Source: Cryobacterium roopkundense (GTDB lineage: Bacteria > Actinomycetota > Actinomycetes > Actinomycetales > Microbacteriaceae). From it: a stretch of 64,000 nucleotides of DNA. Below the pieces are notes generated by a model. The model was not told where the DNA came from and ran no database searches. It saw nothing but the letters and a program-made list of their open reading frames with translations. The translations under genes were made by a program, and so were the position numbers. Shown piece by piece: positions 51,059 to 58,021 of the stretch. The stretch is from positions 992,001 to 1,056,000 of the forward strand of contig NZ_JACHBQ010000001.1 in NCBI RefSeq assembly GCF_014200405.1, written 5' to 3'. Positions within the stretch are counted from its first letter, which is position 1; every line of letters starts with the position of its first letter.

Positions 51059-51691
51059 ATGAGCAAAATAGGCAGGGTAATCATGGGGATTTCAGTCAGC
51101 GCAACTCTCGTGCTGGCAGGAACTCTCACGAGCACGGCTGTAGTCGCCGCAGAGCCCGCACCGATCAGTGCTGCACCAGCTGCGGTGATCATGAAGAAAG
51201 ATGCTCACGCACCGCTAGATGGAGAAACCCTCTTCCGAGCTGTCGTGTTTGGTCAGGGAGCTGCCGCAGAGCGGTTCTCTGATCTGACGAAACCGGTTGA
51301 GAAGACCGAAGAGATCAACAGCGAGATAAACCGGGTCGTGGCCGCAATCGACACCGCTGACCCTGCCTACTTCGATAACTTTGCTGATTTGGCGCAGAGC
51401 GGTAATGTTCTCAAGGTTGAGGAGGCCTTCCGGATTACAGGCCCCGTTCTGAATAGTGCACTCACCACGCTTGGATATGGCACAGAAGCAAACAAAGACA
51501 TTGTTTCGCCGCAGTGCATCCAGGTCATCCTCTTCGCTGTCGCCGTTCTGGTTTACGCCGCGGCAGGAATCCTCCAGGTCGCGGCCGTGGCTGTGTCCGT
51601 CTGGTACGAACCTAGCGATTCCAGCAGCCGTCTGAGCGCACCTTTGTCGAAAGATAAGTGGATCGCGGCCGCCACAAAAGCTCTCAAGTAA
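51059..51691 (+). CDS. SdpC-family secreted toxin precursor
   Basis: 210 residues. A signal peptide spans about residues 1-31 (basic MSKIGR, hydrophobic core, cut near VVAAEPAP). The SdpC-family block DGETLFRAVVFGQGAAAERF lies at about residues 54-73. After IVSPQC comes a strongly hydrophobic stretch of about 30 residues (IQVILFAVAVLVYAAAG...), matching the region that in Bacillus subtilis is cut out as the SDP peptide that kills sister cells. This protein has only one cysteine, so the disulfide of SDP cannot form within the peptide. First gene of the operon. ATG 51083 is an alternative start with a better ribosome site. Confidence 0.8.
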   Translation: MSKIGRVIMGISVSATLVLAGTLTSTAVVAAEPAPISAAPAAVIMKKDAHAPLDGETLFRAVVFGQGAAAERFSDLTKPVEKTEEINSEINRVVAAIDTADPAYFDNFADLAQSGNVLKVEEAFRITGPVLNSALTTLGYGTEANKDIVSPQCIQVILFAVAVLVYAAAGILQVAAVAVSVWYEPSDSSSRLSAPLSKDKWIAAATKALK

Positions 51692-51696
51692 CGGAC

Positions 51697-52335
51697 ATGA
51701 ATTCTCGACAGGATTACGCTCCTGCCGAGGAGGTTCGCGCGACGCCGGCGGTGTCCCTGAGCGGCGCTGCCGGCGCACCGCGGTCTCTTGGCATCTTCGC
51801 TCTTGCGATCGCAGTGACGTGGGCGGCGTTAGGCGCCTTTGCCTTTCATACCAATCAGCCTGAGAACGTCCTTACTGCCGAGTGGCAGGTTGACGTCAAG
51901 GCGACAGTGCAGGCTGTACTACCGGAGCAGTGGGGGTTCTTTACCAGATCGCCTCGTGAGGACGTCTTGGTTCCGTACCGCTTCCATGAACAAGGCGGGT
52001 GGACTTCGGCTGCACTTTACCCCCATAGTCAAGTGCAATATATTTTCGGGTGGAACAGAATTTCCCGCGCTCAAGGCGTCGAGGTGGGCCTCATCTACAC
52101 GGTAATCCCCGAAACGAATTGGATCGCGTGTGAGACGGGGGCGGGCCCAGTGGATTGCTTGGACTCGACCGGCGATAGCTCAAACGTCTGGCAGCCGGTG
52201 GAAAATACCTCGCCGTCCCCGACGTTGTGCGGGCAAGGTTCATTGGCAAGATCACGAATCGCTCCGTGGGCGTATTCGAATATCGGACAATCTCAGACGA
52301 CATATTCGATCGCGTTGGTTGACGTCCTATGCTGA
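51697..52335 (+). CDS. SdpA-family toxin maturation protein
   Basis: 212 residues from the ATG at 51697, five bases after the toxin gene. One membrane span (about residues 28-48) is followed by an extracytoplasmic domain with the family block VLPEQWGFFTRSPRED (about 70-85) and several cysteines. In Bacillus subtilis SdpA and SdpB are both needed to turn SdpC into active peptide. The next gene overlaps by 7 bases. Confidence 0.8.
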   Translation: MNSRQDYAPAEEVRATPAVSLSGAAGAPRSLGIFALAIAVTWAALGAFAFHTNQPENVLTAEWQVDVKATVQAVLPEQWGFFTRSPREDVLVPYRFHEQGGWTSAALYPHSQVQYIFGWNRISRAQGVEVGLIYTVIPETNWIACETGAGPVDCLDSTGDSSNVWQPVENTSPSPTLCGQGSLARSRIAPWAYSNIGQSQTTYSIALVDVLC

Positions 52336-53273
52336 TCCGTCTGTCCGAGTGGACGCTGCGGATGATCACGCGCCCGGCCTGGACGCAGAATGTCGGTATT
52401 GCACGGACATTCCTGGCTCTTTGTGGTTTGGGAACGCTCGTTTTTTCAAGCGTTGACACACTGATTCGCCCTGCTTCTGGCGTCCCAGAACTTGTGTGCG
52501 CAGGTCCGTCGGCTTGGGGCCTGTGGTGTCTCGTTCCGCCCGACACTCATCAGCTGGCACAGATTCTCGCGATCACGATTCTCATCGTCGCGGCATCCGG
52601 ATGGCGTCCCCGCTTCACGGCTATACCGATGTGGTGGGTGTTGTTCAGCAACCAGTCGTCATTCACCATTGTTGACGGCGGGGATCAGATTGCGGCCGTT
52701 CTTGCGCTTCTGTTCATCCCACTTTCTCTCACCGATACGCGCGTCTGGCACTGGACGGCGCCTGACGTAGACGACTCCCTCCGGCGACCCCACGCAGCGG
52801 TGATTGCACACACGACTCTCCTGATCCTCAAAATTCAAGTCGCTTTCGTCTATATAAACGCTTGCCTTTCCAAACTCGGGGTTGATGAATGGCTAGACGG
52901 GACGGCTGTCTACTACTGGCTCCGCGATCCCATGTTCGGCCCCTCCGGCCCCCTACGGGACCTTACCGATGCGTTGATGGTTCACCCGATCCCGGTCGCG
53001 ACCGCGAGTTGGGGGACCCTGTTTCTCGAATTCTTTTTGGGGATAGCAATTTTCCTCCCCAGAAGGTTCAAACTACAGATCCTGCCAGTGGGTATCTTCT
53101 TTCATCTCGGAATCGCAGTCACAATGGGGCTGTGGAGCTTCGGTTTCGCGATGTGGGCGGCACTTCTCATCGCCTTGTGGCCAGACGGCGCAGCGGTAGC
53201 GCAAACCGTAGCCCTTTGGAGGCGAAGAGGAACGCGGCCACGGAGACCGACAGAATTACTACAGACACGCTAG
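52329..53273 (+). CDS. SdpB-family membrane protein (HTTM type)
   Basis: 314 residues with about eight hydrophobic spans. Family-like features are the FSNQSSFTIVDGGDQIAAVL segment near residue 103, VAFVYINACLSKLGVDEWLDGTAVYYWL (split here only for reading) near residue 170-200, and FLEFFLGIAIFLPRRFK. These match SdpB and related HTTM proteins, distant relatives of vitamin-K-dependent carboxylase. Works with SdpA in maturing the toxin. Arg-rich C-terminal tail. Confidence 0.8.
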   Translation: MLIRLSEWTLRMITRPAWTQNVGIARTFLALCGLGTLVFSSVDTLIRPASGVPELVCAGPSAWGLWCLVPPDTHQLAQILAITILIVAASGWRPRFTAIPMWWVLFSNQSSFTIVDGGDQIAAVLALLFIPLSLTDTRVWHWTAPDVDDSLRRPHAAVIAHTTLLILKIQVAFVYINACLSKLGVDEWLDGTAVYYWLRDPMFGPSGPLRDLTDALMVHPIPVATASWGTLFLEFFLGIAIFLPRRFKLQILPVGIFFHLGIAVTMGLWSFGFAMWAALLIALWPDGAAVAQTVALWRRRGTRPRRPTELLQTR

Positions 53274-53305
53274 GTATTGATGGATTGTTATAGTATTCTT
53301 GCACC

Positions 53306-53653
53306 ATGTTAGTTCGGGTTGACCAGATGTCGCAGCAACCGCTGTCCAAGCAAATAGCAGCGCAACTTCGTGCCGGAGTAACCAGCGGCGACATCGTGGC
53401 CGGTGAAAGACTGCCCCCCGCGAGAGAATTTGCGGCGGCTTTGGGTGTAAATATGCACACTGTGGTGCGAGCCTACGCAGCACTCCGTGACGACGGGTTA
53501 CTGGAGATGCGACAGGGCCGCGGCGCGCGAATAACGGCCACCGCCGGGCAATCAACCGTTCGACTCGCTGAACTTGCTCGAGAGATCGTGGACGTAGCGG
53601 ACACCGCGGGAATTTCACGAACAGAACTGCTCCGCATTATCGAAAGGATCTGA
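53306..53653 (+). CDS. GntR-family regulator, YtrA/YhcF type
   Basis: 115 residues. A winged helix (PLSKQIAAQLRAGVTSGDIV ... LPPAREFAAALGVNMHTVVR) takes up most of the protein, with a short C-terminal helical part for dimers, as in the small YtrA class. Such regulators usually control the membrane-protein or transporter genes beside them. The gene has an AT-rich upstream region with a TATAGT box at about 53290. The downstream membrane gene starts 2 bases after its stop. It may control the toxin operon or only the immunity-like gene. Confidence 0.8.
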   Translation: MLVRVDQMSQQPLSKQIAAQLRAGVTSGDIVAGERLPPAREFAAALGVNMHTVVRAYAALRDDGLLEMRQGRGARITATAGQSTVRLAELAREIVDVADTAGISRTELLRIIERI

Positions 53654-53655
53654 CC

Positions 53656-54627
53656 ATGCCGGTACAGGGTACGAAAAATCAGGGACCGGGCAACCTACCA
53701 GCAGGCCTCCTCTCCCTCATCCCCTTCCTCGTTGTTCTCATGTCGTGGCTCATCTGGCGCCAACAACTTCCCGACCAACTCACGACGCAGTGGTCTGGCA
53801 GCGAGCCCACCACTGAGCAGCCAACCGTCGTCGTCGTCATCGTGTGCCTCGGTGTGACGCTCGTGGCGGGTCTGATCGCGCTGATATCTGGATTCGCGCC
53901 GGTGAACGAATCGGATTCGGCCCGTCCGTTTCTCATCGGTGGCATGATTTCTGGCATCGTAACGGGGGCATGGTTCGTGCTCGCTTCTCTGGGACTTGCG
54001 GGCGAGAGCGCGATTGGACGTCCGGTGGGCTGGGGGCTTCTTGCTTTGCTCGCTGCCGGTTTTGGGTTCCTGCCGTTCTTCGTCGCCCACAAGGCGATCA
54101 CAGACGAAACCGACGACACATACGAGATAAATGCGGCCTCGGTGGGTGCCACTGAGGCGATCGCCTGGAGCGGTCGCACCGTCGCACCCACGTTCATTGT
54201 CATTGCAATAGGTGCCATCGGTGGCGCCGCAGCCCTCGCGGGCATTTCGGGTGCCGGAGGATGGGATGGTGCAGCACTGTCGAGCGTTGTAGTCCTGGGC
54301 GTACTGGCTGTCTTCTCCGTGATCTTCGCAGCGGTCCGGGTGAGTGTTGACCGGCGCGGAATCCGAGTTGTATCCCTCACCACTGGAATCCCACTCAAGA
54401 CGATTACTCCAAACCGAGTCGCGCAGGTGCACGTAACTAACGTCAATCCGTTATCGTGGGGAGGCTGGGGCTACCGGCTAATGCCCGGAAAGTCCGCGAT
54501 CATCATTCGAGGCGGAGAGGGCATATCCGTCACGCTCACGAACGACAAAGAGTTTGTCGTGACGGTAACCGATGCGGACACAGGCGCGGAAGTCCTCGCC
54601 GGACTGGTGGGCGCAGGACGGTCGTGA
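53656..54627 (+). CDS. DUF1648-like membrane protein, candidate immunity protein
   Basis: 323 residues. The N-terminus (LLSLIPFLVVLMSWLIWRQQ, then LPDQLTTQWSGSEPTTEQP) is DUF1648-like, the domain also found in SdpI, the Bacillus immunity protein for SDP. Several membrane spans follow (about 50-75, 85-110, 118-135, 175-200, 208-230), and the C-terminus (VRVSVDRRGIRVVSLTTGIPL) is a soluble beta-rich domain. Together with the place after the toxin genes this makes immunity the likeliest role, though unproved. Joined to the GntR gene. Confidence 0.65.
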   Translation: MPVQGTKNQGPGNLPAGLLSLIPFLVVLMSWLIWRQQLPDQLTTQWSGSEPTTEQPTVVVVIVCLGVTLVAGLIALISGFAPVNESDSARPFLIGGMISGIVTGAWFVLASLGLAGESAIGRPVGWGLLALLAAGFGFLPFFVAHKAITDETDDTYEINAASVGATEAIAWSGRTVAPTFIVIAIGAIGGAAALAGISGAGGWDGAALSSVVVLGVLAVFSVIFAAVRVSVDRRGIRVVSLTTGIPLKTITPNRVAQVHVTNVNPLSWGGWGYRLMPGKSAIIIRGGEGISVTLTNDKEFVVTVTDADTGAEVLAGLVGAGRS

Positions 54628-54679
54628 CGAGGCCGGAGTGCATTCAGCCCCACCAACCCAGTGACAGATCACAATCGAG

Positions 54680-54895
54680 CTAGTTCGATAGTTTCCACGT
54701 CGCCGGCGGAATATTCACTGGCACGGCGGGTCCGGTTTCTTTAGTGTCGGCGAGGTGTCCGCGGGTGCGGTCGCAGAATCGAAATGGTCCTGCTTGGGGA
54801 TCGAAGAGGATTGCTGCGTGCCGGTCCCAATGGTTGGTCCACCAGGAGGATAGGTCACGTCCCGCCGGGTGGTGTGATTCGTCCCCACCGCGCAA
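54680..54895 (-). CDS. Possible small protein at the right end of element B
   Basis: 71 residues with an aromatic, well-mixed composition (SSWWTNHWDRHAAILFDPQ, then FRFCDRTRGHLADT). Partly inside direct-repeat copy 2. No family recognised. May be real or a leftover. Confidence 0.25.
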   Translation of the reverse strand: MRGGDESHHPAGRDLSSWWTNHWDRHAAILFDPQAGPFRFCDRTRGHLADTKETGPAVPVNIPPATWKLSN

Positions 54896-55093
54896 ATCAA
54901 TGTCGGAATGCCCACCATTTACTTACCTGAATCAACCGTGATCGTCCAAGGACGTCCGGCTATGATCAAAGGTAGTGAACCGCCCGGTTTGCTGCAAAGA
55001 CGTGGGAATCCTTGAGGTTCCGAGACATTCGGTGACGACCACAACTGCTCCGGTTTGGCAGGGGGTCGCAGGTTCAAATCCTGTCAGCCCGAC
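54853..55093 (+). repeat. 237-base direct repeat, copy 2 (right end of element B)
   Basis: Counterpart of 50059-50295 (see there), about 241 bases with small gaps, ending in attR. Confidence 0.8.
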
Positions 55094-55097
55094 AAAA
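55059..55097 (+). other. attR: right border of the island
   Basis: Exact 39-base copy of attL (31985-32023). The exact match over the distance of 23 kb marks the outer borders of the composite island. Confidence 0.85.
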
Positions 55098-55132
55098 AGT
55101 CCCGGTAAATCGATAGATTTGCCGGGACTTTT
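55095..55132. terminator. Hairpin terminator after attR
   Basis: A 17-base stem with one T-G pair (55095-55111 and 55116-55132, core AAAAGTCCCGG / CCGGGACTTTT), loop GATA, T-rich end. Likely the original terminator of the tRNA-Pro or of an older element. Confidence 0.75.
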
Positions 55133-55691
55133 CGGTTGAATTTGACTGTCCCCACCTTTTTGCCCATCTTTTTGACGCGTGTACTTCAGACTCATGTTCT
55201 GTTTCGACGAGGACTCCGCGGCCTGAAAGTTAGCACGTATCTCTGATCGAGCTTTTGTTTTAGCTGGTCAGAGCAATTTCTGCAGTTGCGTTCAAACGGA
55301 TTCGTCGTCATCCGTGGATCTGAATTGAGTCGCCGTGTCGCAGGTTCAAATCCCGTCGGGTCCGAGAAGAAGTCCTGGTGAATAGCAAGATTTGCCGAGG
55401 ACGTTCGGTTCGATTTGACTGGCCGCGTCCTGTAGGCCATCTTTTGACGTGATTCCGGACGCGCGCGCTTTGGTTTGTCCGCGTTGGTTCTCGCTTTCAT
55501 TGGTCAGTGCGGAATCCCATTGGTGTGTGCAGGTACGGACGGACCCGGTGGCCTGCCGCCGTGTTGATTGTTGCCTGTCTACAGTCACCTCTTGGGCACG
55601 ATTGCGAGGAGCCAGTGCGAGCTGACCTCCGGGGGATCACCGCGAGACGTGAACAGGAGCATCCACTCAACGGGACGTGACCAGAGTCAGG
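55133..55691. other. Gene-free relic region with a third, decayed attachment copy
   Basis: At 55337-55357 GTCGCAGGTTCAAATCCCGTC resembles the attachment core. The next 90 bases (AAGTCCTGGTGAATAG... to ATCTTTTGACG near 55446) align with the 90 bases after attR (AAGTCCCGGTAAATCG... to ATCTTTTTGACG). This is an older, degenerate junction. No gene in the stretch. Confidence 0.55.
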
Positions 55692-56921
55692 CTACGGATT
55701 TGGACGAAGCAGTGGGCCGTGCCCGGGGGCGACGGAGCCCTGCAGAATGAGAGCGGATGCTCCGATCGCGGCTGAATCGCGGGGGTTTGTCGAGAGTTCC
55801 ACTGATATCTGGTGTGCGCGCCGCGAAAAAGCCGATTTGCTAAGGCGGTCGCGCATAGCGCGTGCATAGATAGAGCCCGCAAACGCCATAGCTGGCCCCG
55901 TGAGTACTATGTGATCGAGGTCGAGCAGATTGCTGAGGGTCACGGCGGCCGAGGCGACTTGCGCCGCCGAGGTTTCGACTAACGCGCGGGCCGGCTTGAA
56001 ATCGACCACAGCAGCCCGGCATAGAAGGTCGAAATCGCGCATGATCGAGGTTGCTTCAAAAGTGAGCCCGAGCTCGGCGAACTCCGGGTGAGATCTTTTG
56101 GCCGTCTCTAATACGGCACTCGGTGAGGCGTACCGCTCGAGGCATCCATCGTTACCGCAAAAGCAAGGCTCCCCGTCTCGCTCGATCGAAATATGGCCGA
56201 TCTCCCCGGAGTTTGATCCGGCTCCGCGATACAGCGCGCCGTCAATGACGATTCCCGCACCGATTCCCGAACCCATGTAGATGCTGGCGAAGGTGGTGCT
56301 ACGGGAGACGCGCCGACTCCAGAATTCTCCGACTGCTGCGGCCGCGGCGTCGTTGTCGACGATTACCGGTACATCGATCTTCGCTTGGAGGACTCCGAGC
56401 AAGCCAAACTCGACCCAGCTCGGAAGCATCGGCGGCCCCAACACGAAGCCTTGACGCAAGTTGATCGGTCCCGGAGCGACGACCGCGACTCCTGCGATCG
56501 TCTGCGTATCGAGACCTAGACCACGCACAAACCGGTGATAGGCACGAATCATGCGCTGCGTGACGTCCTCGGGTTCGTCGAGCCCCGCCCCGTCGATCTG
56601 CTCGCGTCCAGTGACTCCGCCTGTGACGTCGGTAGCGACGAGTGTGATCGACTCGAAGCCAAGCTGGATTCCGATTGCGTACAGCGCGCGAGGGTTGATC
56701 TCTAGCAGCACGCGGGGCTTGCCGCCGGTCGACGCTTTCAGCCCGGTCTCGCGCACAATGCCATCCGAAACCAGCTTGCGCACAATCTGGGAAATGGCTG
56801 GCTGGGTCAGTCCGGTTGCCGTGGTGAGTTCGACGCGACTAATGGGACCGGATGACCGGATCAGGTCGACGACGACGGCACGGCTGCCGGGAGTTGTTGG
56901 TGTTGACTCACGCCGGGCCAT
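55692..56921 (-). CDS. ROK-family transcriptional repressor
   Basis: 409 residues. An N-terminal winged helix (ISRVELTTATGLTQPAISQI, about residues 27-46) is followed by a sugar-kinase-like ROK domain: VDNDAAAAAVGEFW, the YMGSGIGAGIVIDG phosphate loop, and the zinc-binding HISIERDGEPCFCGNDGCLE. Such NagC/XylR-type proteins sense sugars and repress sugar-use genes. Divergent from the LacI-type gene and the mannanase/ABC genes, its likely targets. A perfect palindrome TTTCGCGAAA lies just upstream of its start. Confidence 0.9.
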   Translation of the reverse strand: MARRESTPTTPGSRAVVVDLIRSSGPISRVELTTATGLTQPAISQIVRKLVSDGIVRETGLKASTGGKPRVLLEINPRALYAIGIQLGFESITLVATDVTGGVTGREQIDGAGLDEPEDVTQRMIRAYHRFVRGLGLDTQTIAGVAVVAPGPINLRQGFVLGPPMLPSWVEFGLLGVLQAKIDVPVIVDNDAAAAAVGEFWSRRVSRSTTFASIYMGSGIGAGIVIDGALYRGAGSNSGEIGHISIERDGEPCFCGNDGCLERYASPSAVLETAKRSHPEFAELGLTFEATSIMRDFDLLCRAAVVDFKPARALVETSAAQVASAAVTLSNLLDLDHIVLTGPAMAFAGSIYARAMRDRLSKSAFSRRAHQISVELSTNPRDSAAIGASALILQGSVAPGHGPLLRPNP

Positions 56922-56928
56922 GTTGTCC

Positions 56929-56938
56929 TTTCGCGAAA
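56929..56938. promoter_or_regulatory. Palindrome upstream of the ROK gene, possible operator
   Basis: TTTCGCGAAA, a perfect 10-base palindrome 8 bases upstream of the ROK start codon, in the region shared with the divergent LacI-type gene. Autoregulation is inferred. Confidence 0.35.
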
Positions 56939-57057
56939 CCTCGCTCGTAGCCTAACGCGGCGGCGATGGCGAGTATCGTTGGCACGTCGCGGTTCTACCG
57001 TACGGCCTCAGGGAGTCACAGGTGCGACTCACGAGCAGCACAGCGAGGAGAGCACGC

Positions 57058-57921
57058 ATGGCTGAAAGCCGCTTACGTACCGCGAACATGGTCGGCATGA
57101 CCTTTGTTCGTGCCACCGAGATCATGGGCGCAGAGCCCTACTTTCATGATTTCGCAGCCGGACTCGAGTCCGTACTTAGACCTCACGGTTATTCCGTTAT
57201 CACTCTCGTCCTGCCCACGATCGAGGAGGAGATCGCGACCTTCCGGCGCTGGAAGGCGCAGGGTGACGTGGGGGCGATCGTGCTCGTAGACCTCGCGATC
57301 GACGACGCCCGCCTGCCCGTTCTGCGCGAACTCGAACTGCCCGTCGTGGTCGTGGGTAACCCCGCGACCGCCGACGAATTTCCGGCCGTGTGGACCAACG
57401 ACGACGCTGCCATGCGCGACGCCGTCGCGTTTCTGCTGGCCCGCGGGCACCGCTCGCTCGCACACGTCACCGGCCCACACCGCATGGCCCACACCCGCAC
57501 GCGCATGACCGCCTTCGCCGCCGAGTGCGCGACGGCGGGCGTCAGCGCAGCGTCGATCGCCGGCGACTACTCGCTGGGTTCCGGCGCGCGCGCCACCGCG
57601 CAGCTGCTGAACCGCACGGACCGCCCCACGGCGATCATCTTCGACAATGACCTCATGGCCCTCGGCGGGCTTGAGGCAGCAGATGCCGCCGGCGTCGCCG
57701 TTCCCGCCGAACTGGCCCTGCTGGCCTGGGACGACTCCGCCCAGTGCCAGCTGTCCACGCCGCCCCTGTCGGCCGTCAGCCACGACGTTCCGGCGATCGG
57801 GGCGCTCACGGGGGACACCTTGCTCGCGGTCTTCGCCGGATCCGCGCTCGAAGCGGTCGAGGCACCACCCGTGTCGATCGTGTCACGCGGCACCACCGCA
57901 AATCATAAATTATTTATCTAA
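57058..57921 (+). CDS. LacI-type ligand-binding regulator without DNA-binding domain
   Basis: 287 residues from ATG 57058, with a GAGGAG ribosome site 8 bases upstream; the frame is open to 57022. The whole protein is a periplasmic-binding-protein-like domain: VGMTFVRATEIMGAEPYFHDF at the start, then VVVVGNP, ARGHRSLAHVTGP, RPTAIIFDNDLMALGGLEAA and VAVPAELALLAWDDS, all typical of LacI/GalR proteins. The normal 60-residue helix-turn-helix is absent, and no HTH is seen in the 130 bases upstream in any frame. It may sense sugar and act by contacting another protein such as the ROK repressor, or be a decayed regulator. Confidence 0.75.
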   Translation: MAESRLRTANMVGMTFVRATEIMGAEPYFHDFAAGLESVLRPHGYSVITLVLPTIEEEIATFRRWKAQGDVGAIVLVDLAIDDARLPVLRELELPVVVVGNPATADEFPAVWTNDDAAMRDAVAFLLARGHRSLAHVTGPHRMAHTRTRMTAFAAECATAGVSAASIAGDYSLGSGARATAQLLNRTDRPTAIIFDNDLMALGGLEAADAAGVAVPAELALLAWDDSAQCQLSTPPLSAVSHDVPAIGALTGDTLLAVFAGSALEAVEAPPVSIVSRGTTANHKLFI

Positions 57922-58021
57922 GTTCTTGACTTCGCGTCGTCGGCACACCAGTGTGGAGGTAGCAGCAGCCGCGGATGCGGCGTCAGTACCTGCCTGAAGG
58001 TCGGCAAAGGAGCCACGCCTC

